Source of the DNA: Diplolepis rosae
Taxonomy: Eukaryota > Arthropoda > Insecta > Hymenoptera > Diplolepididae
Assembly (NCBI GenBank): GCA_030998225.1
Contig: JAPYXD010000403.1
Coordinates: 4,650,001-4,714,000 of the forward strand
Length of the DNA: 64,000 nt
Direction: 5' to 3'
Every line of letters starts with the position of its first letter. Positions within the stretch are counted from its first letter, which is position 1. This document shows, in pieces, positions 22,405 to 34,288 of this stretch. Below the pieces are notes generated by a model. It had not been told where the DNA came from. It saw only the letters and a program-made list of their open reading frames with translations, and made no database searches. The translations under genes and the position numbers were made by a program.

Positions 22405-22556
22405 GAATTTGAATTTATTTGCATTATTTTCGATATAAGTGTTTAAAATTGTCTACAAGGACACCTGTCGGTAACGTATCCTATTTGATACACGACTAGT
22501 GATCCTCCGATAATGTATAGGCAGTGGCAGAAATTTCCAACTCAACTAATTAATTT
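22405..22556 (+). mobile_element. tRNA-SINE 3' portion (solo fragment)
   Basis: Homologous to the tail of the SINE at 63470-63641, including GTCTACAAGGACACCTGTCGG and the terminal CAACTAATTAA. The tRNA-like head is absent, as expected for 5'-truncated retroposition. Confidence 0.6.
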
Positions 22557-23736
22557 GAAATTTTTTTTTACTTTAAAATTAACAGAACATTTATTTATTT
22601 ATTCATCGTATTAAACCTGTAGTTTTGAAACACACTACAACCAAACCAGTTTGTTCGCACCAATCCGCGAGTTTAGTCAGTCCATAGGCAACCAGACGGT
22701 TCGATTGGAACAACCCAATTATATCACAAGCAAACCTTTTTTGCGTGTGGAGCCAGAATTATGTATGGACGTGAAAATATTTCATTTAGTATGCAACCAG
22801 GGCTAGTTTTTTTCGATATTGGTTCAGTGCCTTAAAAAATTAATATTGTTTACATTTTTTTTAGTAGGAGAGAAAAAAACACTGGATAACTTCGTTAAAA
22901 ATGTACACGTAAAGAAATGTTGGCTCAAGACGCGTTTGTGAATTGCACAATACCTTTGAGTTTCAGATATCGGCATAAGTAGAAAGTAACGTACAAATAG
23001 CAAGACCGGTTGACAAAAACAAAAAATTTTAACAACTTAATTACACTTGCAAAAGAGACAGTTTTTAGCACGATTCAAGAAAGGCCTTGAGTTCTTATTC
23101 AGTAAACAGTGCCTGAATTGTGCGAAGTTAAGTTTGGTCCATGAATTAGGGATCATATGATAACATTTTTTGACATCAAAGCAATTACTCGCACACTTTC
23201 CATGAATACGAAACCAGAAATCTGGCACTTAAAGTGCAGGGAATCCTGTCAGATCACAAAAATAGACAAAAGAGAGAAAAAAAAAGAAAGAGGTTTTAGA
23301 AGGTTGTTTTCTTTTTCTTTTCCTCCTTTTTTGTTGGGTTCTCATAATCGTTAATTTTAACAAATTGTTTTGGTCAAAATTTGGTCATTTTTTACATTTT
23401 GAGGGTTCGAATAAATTCGAATTCTTAAAATTTTTTAATTATAGTTTTGTTTAAACGTTGAGATGAATTTGATTTTTTTATATGGGTTAAAAACGTTGAT
23501 TTTATAGCGCCACAGTTTTTTTCGAATTTTTAAACCGTTAAACTAAAACTTTTAGACGGTAAGATTCTCTGGTAGTGTAATATATTCGCAGCATAGAATA
23601 TTATAACCGTAAATATTACAAATTACTCTTTTAGGTACACAATTTCTTTCATATTATCATCTGTAGTGTGTTAAACTGGTTTTTTTTAGTAACTCATTTC
23701 TAGATATTCAATCAGTTCATTGATACAAATTTACTA
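22557..23736. other. Unique DNA
   Basis: No gene recognised. Small opposed ORFs at 23037-23228 (-) and 23157-23354 (+) carry no motif. Confidence 0.4.
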
Positions 23737-24515
23737 CACTGTTAGAAATGTTTGAACATTTACATAATTTTTATATTACAAAGTTAACGTAAAATTTGAC
23801 GATAATCATGATGTTTTTGAGTAAAGGTATCTTAAAATTGCGAAAAATGTACTGAATTTTCTGAAATATTTCTTAATATTATGAAACTCAACTGAACTTT
23901 CACGAAGTTTATATTAAAATTATAAAACTGTAACAAAGTTTTTATAAAATTAACCATAAAATTACGAAACTGTAACAAAATTTTCAGTCACATGTAATTG
24001 CATAAAACTCCAATTACCCAAAACGTAAAATTATTCCTGTTACAGGTTTCAGAATTTCCAGATACCAGTTTCAGAATACTCGACACTTTCTAACTGCACG
24101 GAGAAACTTTTTATATCAATTTTTACTAAAGTATTTTTCAATTTAGGGAAAAACGTACCACTTTGAGAATTTTTGTTAGTAAAAATACTAAACTTTATAA
24201 TAATGATATGAAACTTCAGTATAAACTATAGTAAAATTTGCTATGAACTATGCTGAAATTTCATATCATTATCATAAAGTTTAGTATTTTGACTAACAAA
24301 AATTCTCAAAGTGACACGTTTTTCCCTAAATTGAAAAATACTATAGTAAAAATTGATATGAAAAGTTTCTCCGTGTGAAAATTAAGAAATTGTTTCTCAA
24401 ATTTACTAAAGAGTAATTGAATTTTCTGAAATTCTATCTTAATTTTACGAAATTGCAACTGAATAAAACTCCAGTTACGACTTTCAGGAAATTACGGTAG
24501 AAATTTCTAAAAGTG
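23737..24515. mobile_element. Family A MITE carrying a nested family C MITE
   Basis: Begins CACTGTTAGAAATG after TA and ends TTTCTAAAAGTG. A family C element (24097-24375) splits it. Confidence 0.75.
24097..24375. mobile_element. Family C MITE nested in family A
   Basis: CACGGAGAAACTTTTTATATC ... AAGTTTCTCCGTG flanked by TG (24095-24096, 24376-24377). The uninterrupted family A copy reads AACTGAAAAT at this point, confirming a 2-bp TG duplication rather than TA. Confidence 0.85.
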
Positions 24516-24548
24516 TTAAATATAAGTCAAAATCAACTGATTGAAATA

Positions 24549-24640
24549 CACGGATAAACTTTTCATAGCAAAATATGTTTTATTTTATGATGATAATTCT
24601 AAAAAATATTATGAATCTAGGGAAAATTGAGGTGCTTAAA
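24549..24640. mobile_element. Family C MITE, left fragment
   Basis: Begins CACGGATAAACTTTTCATAGC and fades out after CTAGGGAAAATTGAGG. Confidence 0.55.
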
Positions 24641-25148
24641 TGACTTTTTTAATGCACATTCACGATATGTAATGTTAAAAATTTTAATGTGATATTATTT
24701 ATTTATGAATTTTCGGTAAAACTGTTCAAAAAAAACTTCTGAAATAGAATAATGCAAAGCAACGAATAAGAATAAAATAATTAATGCCAATGGAATCAAA
24801 ATTCAGATGCAAATCAATTGATAATCTCACATCTGGATTTTCTTGTGGTAAAAATAAGTTGTAAATGCAATTTTAATTAAAATAACACTTGTTTATTAGT
24901 TAAAAACAAAGGAGCATTGACACTGTCATTAACTAGACTGTGAAGAAAGATTAAAGCGAGACTTAAGGATTTTAAGGAATTCATACCTCTATATATTATC
25001 ATATATCTATATCAACGCGGAGATTTAATTCTTATTTGAATTCTATTCAGATTTATTATATTTCAAAGTATTTTTAGCGCCATCACCGACTAAGAATTTG
25101 AGATGAATTTCATATTATTCACTGAGGCAGAGGGTGAAAACTGAAATA
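24641..25148. other. Unique AT-rich DNA
   Basis: Nothing recognised. Confidence 0.4.
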
Positions 25149-25545
25149 CCCAGGTGGAAAAGTCGGATTCATGCCAGTACTTACAAGCGGTACAGTACCG
25201 CGCCAGTTGTAAACAAGGAGCAATGCCTGTACTAGACAGTTGGTACCAGGCCGAGGATTGGGGCGGTACTGGCGTAGTACAGCCTCAGTTCTGAGACCAA
25301 GTGTCGGCTAGCAACAGACTTCGGAGCAATGCCAGTACTGAACCAGTACATATCTAAGTTCTAGCATGGTACCGATGTCCAGTACCGCGCCAATACCGAT
25401 GGACAACTTTCAGCCATGTTACATTTCAAAGCCGCGCCGGTGGTAGGTCACGCTTATGCCAGTACTATGTCAGTACCACGCCAGTACCGCAATTCCTTCT
25501 GCAGTACTGGCACGGTACCAAGCCGGTTGTAAATTTCCATCTGGG
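25149..25545. repeat. GTACTGG-family single complete unit
   Basis: One of the best single units: CCCAGGTGGAAAAGTCGG at the left and TTTCCATCTGGG at the right, 397 bp, useful as a reference length. Flanks give no clear target duplication. Confidence 0.85.
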
Positions 25546-26091
25546 AAGTAGCATATTCGATTTTAGTTTTAAAAAATGTTTTTGATAGCTATGAAAGCGC
25601 TCGAATATCTTTTTATCAGTTGTACTGTAATTTCCACCTACTGACTAAAGGAAATTTGCGTATGTGAATTTGTCCTTAACTATATTTCCAGGTCAGGTAA
25701 CCAAGTAAATGTTTATTTTAATCAAATTTCTAGTTACCTTGACTTGAAGAATGTAGATGAGGAGAAAAATACCTTGAATTTCTCTCAGTGTACCACTTGT
25801 GTTGCAAATTCTGCGACTGGGTGACGAGTTCTCACTTTTCGTTTATTTTTTAAAAAATGAGCTTTGCTAAGAATTTTTTAATCAAAATAATTGAAAATCA
25901 TTTTTAAATACTGCTAAATAGTATAAAATGGCTATAAAAAATTGACCGATATAATTAAGGACGATGGAGAAAATTATAAAAATAAAATAAGCAAACTATT
26001 TTACCAGATGAGCAATGATTATCTCCTTCAGTGCGTTTGCAGTCTTTATCTTTTACAAGATATAAAACAACTTTAGTAACTTTCCGCACTA
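25546..26091. other. Unique AT-rich DNA
   Basis: No feature recognised. Confidence 0.4.
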
Positions 26092-26480
26092 CACTCGGAA
26101 AAAACTTTGATTGAACCAAAGAAAATAATTTTCTTAAAAGACTTTCTATGATATAAAGAAATGATTCATTTAAATTAAATAAAATTTGTTTTATTCAAAC
26201 ATAGGATCTTTAAACGAAATAAAAATGTCTTTAAATCGAATAAATTTCTGCCATAAATAAAACAAATTATATCTTAGGCCTGATACAAACGCAATAATTT
26301 GTTTGTTTTGGAGAAAAATTTTTTTGATTCAAACAAATATTTATTTTTCCCAATGATATTTTGTTTGAATTAAACAAATGTTATTTAATTCAAATAAATA
26401 TTTTGTTTGAATAAAAAAAAGCCTTTCAAACAAATTTTTTTTTATTCAATCAAATCTTTTATCTGAGTCTAACAATACAA
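26092..26480. repeat. TTTGATTCAAACAAA-rich repeat
   Basis: Opposite-orientation homologue of 7086-7685 without the hammerhead insertion; it supplies the empty site for that insertion near 26365. Confidence 0.55.
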
Positions 26481-27074
26481 ACTGCAGCCATTTTAGAAAT
26501 CTCTAAGCCTCCAAATCGTACCAGGATTTAAACTTCACCCTCGAAATTAAAACGCTTTTATTTCGTGCAACGTTTGGTGTTATATTCAAGAGGCGTACCT
26601 TTCCGCTAATTAGTATGGGGTGTAGCATAGCGTATTAGGTTGCAGACACAGTCGCATACAAAAGACAGCCAGGGAGGCTCGACTCAGAGCTCTGAGAATC
26701 CAACGGAATCCCGGGAAGCCGTGGACATGGACAAGACAGGGTGAACGAAACTAACCACCGATTCCGGGAAGCGAGTTACCATTAATTATTTATCAGTGAA
26801 TCCCCACTCTCTATCCCTCCATCCAACTCTTTCATCACCTCAGAAAATTATTCAGCCAAGAAGAGGAAGCGCAATCAACTATTTATTCCATGCAACGCCC
26901 GTTAACCCTCTGTGTACAGAGACAAGTCAATTTTACTACACAACTATCACCAGCTACTTTCCCCAGTTAGAATTTAGTTTTTCTACTTGGGATAAAACTT
27001 GTGCTAAGAGTGTTTATATTTTTTCTATATAGTGCCTAGCTAGCTTTCCTACTTACAATATAGTCATAACTTTA
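26481..27074. other. GC-richer unique block
   Basis: 26640-26800 is richer in G+C than its surroundings. It holds no recognised repeat. It could be a conserved element or exon; the ORF at 26796-27032 has no motif. Confidence 0.3.
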
Positions 27075-27175
27075 ACCGTTTGTTTTGAGATGGGAAAATG
27101 GCTATTTTCTACACTCGTGGGAAAAGTAGAAACAGTTGTGAAACCAGTCACTTTTCCGTCTCAAAACAAACGGTG
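27075..27175. repeat. Inverted repeat, 24-bp arms
   Basis: ACCGTTTGTTTTGAGATGGG at 27075 pairs with its inverse ending near 27175. Confidence 0.7.
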
Positions 27176-27256
27176 AAAGTACAATTTTCACTAAACGTGT
27201 TGGGAAATAGTATATTTTGTATCAAATGCGATGATACGAACGATATTTTTTGCTCG

Positions 27257-27447
27257 CTGTATACCAAAAGTTAGCTGAGTTGGTGTCATTTTGCGTGAGG
27301 AAAGTTGATTTTCCCGCAATAGTGTAGTAAAATGTTAAGTGTGCGGAAAATTAAAACAGACTTAAAATTTTACCGCGTTAGTGCGGGAAAATCAACTTTA
27401 CGCACGCTAAATGACACCGACAAAGCTAACTTTCGGTGTACGGCCGA
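27257..27447. repeat. Inverted repeat, about 60-bp arms
   Basis: Arms 27257-27319 and 27386-27447 share AAAGTTGATTTTCCCGCA and GGTGTCATTTnGCGTG-like segments in inverted order. Probably a small foldback element; ends not resolved. Confidence 0.7.
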
Positions 27448-28145
27448 AAAAAAAGCTATTTTCAATCCTGAGCTTAGCTAAATTTTCTATGCAAAGTCTG
27501 CCTTAAGTACTTTTCCTATATTGCGTCTGCTGAATATACAGATACTAAAGAATATCTGAAATTTTTTTTATCGGTTCTATTTTTGTATGCTTTTATCAGT
27601 CACTTTCAAGATTTTAGTATCGAAATTTGGGGATCACTTTGCAACCTTTTTTCCTGAAAGATTCTGAGTTTGTTCTGAGATACTTATGATTAAATAAAAC
27701 AATAAAAGAAGGGGTAATTGGAGTCAGAATTGACTAAACGAAACCCAAGTACCTGTGAGTTCGCTGTAAGATTTAGGGTCTTATGGCTTCTTTTTTAACA
27801 CGAGGTTGCTGGGGAGCTTTCTTAAACGGATACGTAAAGAGCACTTGGCGTGTTGGAGAGAATAATAGGTACACAAGTGCCCAGGGAAGCAGTAATAAAG
27901 AGAAAATATTCTAGGAGGCACGTACAAGTACTAAACTGTCAACCTTTTCTGGTTCCAATAGGACCCTCTTGCGGTTTGCTATATAACGAGTGGCCAAAAC
28001 AGGTACTCAAAACGACTACCTCGGGGTAAAAGTTTCCCCCGTGAATAATGATCAGAAGCTATCTAATTCGATTTCTCCTTTTTTTCATATATTTACAGCT
28101 TTGAAAGTTCGTTGAACGATGACAAATTTTTTTTTATTATTACAA
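27448..28145. other. Unique DNA
   Basis: No feature recognised. Confidence 0.4.
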
Positions 28146-28169
28146 AATTAATTATTATGTTTATATTTA

Positions 28170-28413
28170 CACTGAGAAAACAGTTTCTTTGAATCAAAGA
28201 AACATTTCTTTGATATACGGTGAAAGAAAAAATTTGTTTGAAAGAAAGTTTTGTTAATTGAAAAAAAATTTCTTTGATTCAAAGAAATAGATTTGTTTGC
28301 ATTAAAGAAAGTTTTTTTGAATCAACAATACTTTCTTCAAATCAAAGACATTTTTTCTTTGACCGTATATTAAAGAAATGTTTCTTTGAATCGAAGAAAC
28401 TGTTTTCTCAATG
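28170..28413. mobile_element. CACTGAGAAAACAG MITE (family F)
   Basis: Ends CACTGAGAAAACAGTTTC and GAAACTGTTTTCTCAATG, flanked by TA (28168-28169, 28414-28415). The interior repeats TTTCTTTGATTCAAAGAAA in both orientations. The flanks are themselves a perfect inverted pair (28146-28169 and 28414-28437), so it sits in the middle of a palindromic target. Relative at 62881-63973. Confidence 0.85.
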
Positions 28414-28488
28414 TAAATATAAACATAATAATTAATTATGTTTTAAAAATACATTTAATTTTCAAACAAAAATATTTTCCATCGCCCA

Positions 28489-28684
28489 ATGAACGTTCAA
28501 AACTGTAAGTACATCTTTTTCTTTATCCATCAAACTTGTTCCTTGAACATTTTTTTTTCTTTCAAGGACTCCAAAAGTAAAAAAGAGAAGGAAAATTTAT
28601 CACTTTTATTACATAGAGAAATTAAAGCCATTATAAGAGTTTCAAACATCATAAAAACAGAAGTCACTCGGTTAAACTCATTTT
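28489..28684. other. Unique AT-rich DNA
   Basis: The ORF 28489-28743 runs into the next MITE and is not credible. Confidence 0.4.
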
Positions 28685-28688
28685 TTAA

Positions 28689-29046
28689 GGCCATGGATCA
28701 ATCGGACCACGTGACTAAATTATACATTTATTCGTTCATGTAAGATAACTTTTTAAATTTACAATGTATCTTTCTGATAATTTGGGAAACGTAACAAAAG
28801 ATAATAAAGCACGTCTGTTAACTTCTTTTTAGTAAAAATTTTGAAAAAAATTCCAAAACTTATCGACAATTACAGTTAACTGTAAAATTTTTTGCAAAAT
28901 TTTCACTCATACAAAGTTGACAGACGTTCTCTATTGTGTTCTGTAGTATTTTCCAAATTTTCAGGAAGATATTTTGTAAAAGAAAAAAGTTATCTTACAC
29001 GAACTTTTACAGGAATTTGGTCACGTGATCTGGTTGATCCATGGCC
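28689..29046. mobile_element. TTAAGGCCATGG-family MITE, intact copy
   Basis: GGCCATGGATCAATC ... TGATCCATGGCC flanked by TTAA (28685-28688, 29047-29050), 358 bp. GACCACGTGAC and GTCACGTGATC lie just inside the ends. This is the shortest uninterrupted copy and the reference for the expanded copies at 1854, 13111, 37869 and the fragments at 44266 and 49225. Confidence 0.85.
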
Positions 29047-29232
29047 TTAAATAAAATTCTGTGTTGTATTTATTGAACTTGTATATCAGTCATGTTAGTG
29101 ATGCATATAAAAACGTAAGATCAATTTATTATTTTTTTTTATATAAAGAAATCTAAATTTTATTTGGCATAATCAAACAGTAGTTTCGGTAAATGATTTG
29201 AAATATATTATTCATCCGGACCTATGCATAAT

Positions 29233-29442
29233 TTACAGATTCTTGCTATCACTTTTCACTCGTTCTTCACGAGACTTGGACACTCGGCGGGCTACTGAAC
29301 AATCACCTTTACACCGATCCAGGGAAGACTCTTTCTCAAACAATTGACTTTGGTTTACGATCGGGGATTCCCAAGGCTTTTCGGGAAACGGACAGTTACA
29401 GACTCTGTTCTTCAATTTCAGCTCAATATTATATCTAGTCAA
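29233..29442 (-). CDS. Small unrecognised ORF
   Basis: A 69-residue minus-strand frame with cysteine- and charge-rich composition (CNCPFPEKPW, RRVSKSREERVKS) in a less AT-biased patch. The start is not ATG, so it would have to be an internal or terminal exon; GACTAG upstream is only a weak acceptor. No family recognised and chance is likely. Confidence 0.15.
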   Translation of the reverse strand: MTRYNIELKLKNRVCNCPFPEKPWESPIVNQSQLFEKESSLDRCKGDCSVARRVSKSREERVKSDSKNL

Positions 29443-29466
29443 TAATCAAGAAACATTTATGATCCA

Positions 29467-29581
29467 CGCTGAGAAGAAAGGTCGGTTGTCACAACTAAGT
29501 CGTGGTTGTGCCAACCAATAAATTGGATGGCGCCTCAGAGTCCAGCGAACTAGATGGGACAACCATACTTTTTTCTTAGTG
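29467..29581. mobile_element. Short MITE, CGCTGAGAAGAAAGG ends
   Basis: CGCTGAGAAGAAAGG with GGTTGTC inside, and the inverted GACAACC ... TTTTTTCTTAGTG. 115 bp, flanked by CA (29465-29466, 29582-29583). Confidence 0.7.
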
Positions 29582-29704
29582 CATCAGACACTTTACAAAT
29601 TAAAATCACTTTATAAACTTCCAAATATTCTTTAAAACTATAATCAATAATAAACTCCAAAACCCACTTCTTTGTGAAATTACTATCACCATCTTGACAT
29701 TATA

Positions 29705-30727
29705 CAGAGTGGGCCATCTAAAATTTTGAATTTGAATCGGCTATAAAAAAAACCTTATGGATATTTTTTGAAAAGTATGGTTTTATAGAAAGATTGAACC
29801 TTTCTATTCAAGAATGAAACAGAACATCATTCAAATGACTAACACGCCTGGCCTTGCAGTACCCCATTCGATCAACCCAATTTTTCAGTACATTTTTGAT
29901 TGTTTGGGCAAAAGGTCAATAAGGCCAATAAGGTTAATAAGCAAAATTGTCGCATTTGGGGCTTAGAAAATCCAAACGTCATCATTGAGAGGCCGATGCA
30001 CCCACAACGAGTGACTGTTTGATGCGGATTTTGGTACGGTGACATCATTGGACCATTTTTCTTCGAAAATGAGCAAGGAGCCACTGTCACCGTGCCATGC
30101 TCAACGAATTTTTGTTTGCAAAAATTGAAAAGAATGACATGGACGACATTTGGTTTCAACAGGACGGGGCCACTTGTCACACAGCCAAAGTCACAATCGA
30201 TCTTTTGCGCACCGTTTTCGAAAATCGAATAATCAGCCGAAATTCTGATGTCAATTAGCCGCCTTGAAGCTATGATTTGACCCCGTTGGACTATTTTTTG
30301 TGGGAAGCCGTTAAGGGTAATTGTTACGCTAACCATACAAAGATGATTGAGGTCTTGAAACACGAAATCTCATTTTCGAAGAAAAATGGTCCAATGATGC
30401 CACCGTACCAAAATCCGCACCAAACAGTCACTCGTTGTGGGTGCATCGGCCTCTCAATGATGACGTTTGGATTTTCTGAGCCCAAATGCGACAATTTTGC
30501 TAATTGACCTTGTTGACCTTTTGCCCAAACAATCGAAAATGTACTGAAAAACTGGGTTGACCGAATGGAGTACTGGTAAGGCCAGCCGTGGTAGTCATTT
30601 GAATGAAGTTGTCTTTCATTCTTAAATGGAAAGGTTCAATCTTTCTATAAAACTATACTTTTGAAAAAATATCCATAAGTTTTTTTTATAGCCGATTCAA
30701 ATTCAAAATTTTAGATGGCCCACTCTG
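29705..30727 (+). mobile_element. Mariner-type element rearranged into a foldback
   Basis: Ends CAGAGTGGGCCATCTAAAA and its inverse, flanked by TA. The inverted arms run far beyond normal mariner TIRs: 29705-30072 and 30369-30727. Each arm holds the same transposase segment, so part of the coding region is duplicated in inverted orientation around a unique core of about 300 bp. A solo left end of the same family is at 41927-42065. Confidence 0.85.
29930..30368 (+). pseudogene. DD41D-type mariner transposase remnant
   Basis: In the plus frame the segments KQNCRIWGLENP, HPQRVTV, IIGPFFFENEQGATVTV, WFQQDGATCHTA and LTPLDYFLWEAVKG can be read in order, with stops and small frame changes. The aspartates of QQDG and PLDYF are the second and third catalytic residues, spaced about 41 residues, typical of rosa-like DD41D mariners. 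The N-terminal DNA-binding part and first aspartate are missing. Two stops occur between the catalytic motifs. Dead copy. The longer minus-strand frame here (29872-30363) is its shadow. Confidence 0.85.
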
Positions 30728-30938
30728 TATAAAGATTAATTTGTGAAATATTTGACTTGTGATTTTTGGAGTGAAAAAAAAGAACGTTAGTAATTGACTC
30801 TTATTACAAAATCTCGAAAACTTTACGTTTCGACTTAAAAACACAACCTTCGAGTTAAGAGCAATGCAAGAGTTTGATTGTGTGGAATTGAATCCAATTA
30901 AGATGAAAAAAATTTGTCTCGATTTCCCCCGTTTTTAC
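30728..30938. other. Unique DNA
   Basis: No feature recognised. Confidence 0.4.
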
Positions 30939-31326
30939 TTGGAGCTTTCACGAATTAAATCTTCCTCCACGTTCCAGCCATTCCAGTAGCTTTTTCGCGC
31001 CACTTTCAAAGAAACATTTATAATTACGATAATTACCCCACTTTCTTGACCGGCGTATTGCATCCAGAAGACATTTGGACTCTGTTTTACAGAAATCGAT
31101 TCAGGACTCGGTGCTGCTTCCAAACCATTGATATTTCCTCGAACTCTACTAGAACTTTCGGCCGCAAGAGGTCGCACTTTGAACTCCGTGAACCCACAAG
31201 TGTTTTGTATATATCTCGCGACTTTCATATCCCGATTTGGTTTTATGTCAATGCCAAAGTCACTTAATTTGAAGTTCTGTTGATTCATTTTAAAATCGGC
31301 ATTGTTCTTGAAGCTTCTGTCCATTT
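30939..31326 (-). CDS. Possible host exon, function unknown
   Basis: An open frame without stops runs from an ATG at 31324 for 129 residues to a stop at 30935. On the minus strand it is preceded by a pyrimidine-rich stretch ending TTTCATCTAG, a fair splice acceptor, and GTAAAA at 30938 could be a donor. The product would contain MDRSFKNN, an SDFGIDIKPNRDMKVARY segment and a short hydrophobic stretch (VIIVIINVSL). No family recognised. A CpG-rich block lies about 400 bp upstream on the same strand, as a promoter would. Transcript evidence would decide; chance remains quite possible. Confidence 0.25.
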
Positions 31327-31739
31327 CTAGATGAAATGTGAAAATTATTATGAAAACAAAGATGTTTAATTTTTTTTGTAAATAACTATTTATTGTATTT
31401 GTATTTATTTCGATAAAATTACACAATTGAGAAATTTTTGTCAAAGTCAATAATTGAAAAATCTTGCTTTACTTCAATCTGATGGTACATTGAGAAGATT
31501 TTTCATCCAACAATCTCGTGTTCTCAGTTCAGCAACATATTTCATACAATCAACAGTTTCAAAAAAGTGCGCAAGTTCTGTCATTTTCTCAATTTCGCAA
31601 AATTCAAAAGATAATCACGGCACGATATTTCACTCTACCAGTCACAAACTTATTGACTAGAAAGTTAACACTTGCCAATTCAAGCAACCCTGTTAGTGAA
31701 GTAAAAAAATGTCCGAGAGTTGAAGAATTCGGAAAACAC

Positions 31740-32060
31740 TGAGCAGAAATGGTGGTGACGAGGAAACACAATCACGTATTAGCAGTGGCGGCCAGCTGGC
31801 TGGTCAGTGTAAAAGCGACTGGTTTTGTTACTTGCCTTTCGCTATCCCGTGCAGTCGCGGATGCTGGAGGCTGCGGTCCAGAGATGACCCCCTCCACTAG
31901 TCGCTCACGCGAGATACGGGCAGCATGCGCCTTCGCGCATGCGTATGTGCGTTCAGTGTGCTGACCCCCCACCCCCCATTCCACCCCACCCCTTACCAAC
32001 TTCTGACAAACCAGGCAGTGTTGTCTACCCACAAAGTTCGCGTGGGCCTAGACCTTTACT
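31740..32060. promoter_or_regulatory. CpG-rich block, possible promoter or first exon
   Basis: Clearly GC- and CpG-richer than its surroundings, with a CCCCCCACCCCCC-like tract near 31968. Open frames exist on both strands (31749-31964 +, 31772-32032 -), as expected for GC-rich DNA, so coding strand cannot be told. Orientation with the candidate exon at 30939 suggests a minus-strand promoter; this is inference. Confidence 0.3.
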
Positions 32061-33159
32061 GCTTTTGTGAGTGAAAAGTCTATGTACTTTAGCCGACCCA
32101 GATAAAACGAACATTCACTCACTTTTCACTATTAATAATGAAGAATTTAATGAATTATAAAACAAAAATATGAAAAAAAATGAATTTGTATTTTTTAAGT
32201 ATAGAAGTAGCATTCTTGCTGTAGAAGAGAAAAATATTTTTCTTATTTTGTTTATTTTGAATTTAAACCGGAACGATAGAATGTAAGAATTCGCTGAAAA
32301 GTTCAACGCTTGGCATAATCAAAGAAATAGAATAATTTTATTGGAAAAATAATTAGATATTTCGCTGGCATGCAAACTGTTTACAGCGTTGCCTATATCT
32401 GCTCTCTTCTTCCAAGAAAGTCATTAATCTCGGATCGCTCTGATATCTTAATCTTCCGTAATTTTTTACTCGAGGTCAAATACTTCGAACTTAACTACTC
32501 GTGCCTTCGCCCCGCCTCAAAACTTTTTTTTTTTTTTTTTTAGAAAAAGTAAACTCTTTCATTAGCAGAAAACATGTTTTAATCTATTAAAAGCGTATTT
32601 TTATAAATAAATAATTTTATCCAACCGCTTTCTAGTTTAATTATCAAAAAAAAGGTATGAGGAGAGGGGCTGAGAGGAGGGGTAAGACGAAAATGAACAG
32701 CGTTTGTAAATTACGAGGGGAAAATAGAGGATTACGAGTGCTTAACATCCTCTAAACCAGCAAGTTATGTTTGAAATGTACCACGCGAAAGTTAAAGTTG
32801 GCACTTTCGGGACGTATAAGTATGAGGCTTTGTGAGGATTAGAAGGCACGAGGCGAAGTTGCTCGCATTGTGTTCGTTCGACATTCTTTTTCGCAGACCC
32901 AAAACGGATTTTCGGTAAAAAAATGTTTTATTGATTCTAGGATTTCACGGTTAACTGTCGTAGTAAATCCGCATCAAGAGGGGACAATTTTTACGATCAG
33001 GAAATATATAAATAGACTATAGTATATATGTTAGAAAATACACAAACAGTACCATCTTTTTCAGTTTATTCAAAACATAGTCTGGATAAGAAAACATAAA
33101 ATATATCATTGATATATCTACAATATTTTAATCACATAAAACTGTTCAGTTTCAGTTAT
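32061..33159. other. Unique DNA
   Basis: Poly-T tract at about 32524-32541. GC-richer stretch 32640-32900. No gene recognised. Confidence 0.4.
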
Positions 33160-33163
33160 TTAA

Positions 33164-34288
33164 GGTAGTTTTCATTCGCGAAAATTAGACCTCAGGCAAA
33201 AATAGATAATTTTGCTTTCAAGAATAGCAATATTATTATTGAATGGCTATTTTGAAAGAGAAAAGATTATTTTATATGAAAAAAATTTGAAACACAAACA
33301 AATAATTTTATTAATAAATTTTATTTTTGCCCAATCTTATTTTCTTATCGCTTCGAGACAAATTTTTAAAAATGATGCGATTCTAATAAATCATGAATCA
33401 TTTTTTCAAAGAAAAGATTTCCCACAACTTCACCGTTTCTGATTTATAAAAATATATTCTTTAATGGCTAAAAACATTTTTAAAAAATGTTTCAAAACGA
33501 AATTTTTATAAACAAATTGTTGAATTCGATAATAATTTATTCATTTTTGAAAATTGGAGAGGAGATAAAAATGGATGTTAATAGACTACTTTTGGTTACA
33601 AAATTGAAAAAAAGTTCAGGTTTAGCAAAATTTACAAAAACATTTTTAAAATTTTTGAAACTAAAAGTAGTCTATCTACGTCTGGTTTTATCTTCTCTAG
33701 CATTTTCCAAATTTTGGACACAAACATGTTCATTTCCATGAAAAAAAAATGTATAAAAATAATGCATTTAACAAATTTTATTTTTACCTAAACTTTTTTT
33801 CTTATCGCTTCGTACTAAATTTTTAAACATAATGTGATTCTAATAAATCACGGATCATTTTTTCAGGAAAAAAGATTCTTTACAACTTGACCGTTTCCAA
33901 TTTTCTAAAATGAATAAATTATTACCAAATTCAACAATTTTTTTCTAAGAATTTTGTTTTGGAAAATTTATTTTTAATGGTTTTAGCCATTAAAGAATTT
34001 ATTTTCAAAAATTGACAACGATAAAGTTGTGAAAAATCTTTTTCTTGAAAAATTTATTTGTAATTTATTAAAATTGCATAATTTTTCTAAATTTGGTAAG
34101 AAACGATAAGATAAAAAGTTGGGGCAAAAATAAAATTTATTAATAAAATTATATTTCTGTATATCCAATTTTTTCCATGGAAATTAATCTTTTCTCTTCC
34201 AAAATAGCCCTTCAATAATAACATTTTTAGTATTGAAAGCAAAATTATCTATTTTTGGCTGAGGTTTAAATTTCGTGGATCAACTATC
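33164..34288. mobile_element. TTAA-flanked element, long relative of 19648
   Basis: Ends GGTAGTTTTCATTCGCG and CGTGGATCAACTATC between TTAA sites 33160-33163 and 34289-34292. About 1.1 kb against 0.4 kb for the copy at 19648. A segment near 33310-33450 is repeated near 33765-33900 (TTATTTTTnCC ... TTCTTATCGCTTCG), so the extra length is partly internal duplication. The ORF at 33487-33741 has no motif. Confidence 0.75.

Noticed and set aside
29872..30363. 163-residue minus-strand ORF, one of the longest in the window
   Set aside because: It lies antisense to recognisable mariner transposase codons and includes part of the inverted arms; it is a shadow.
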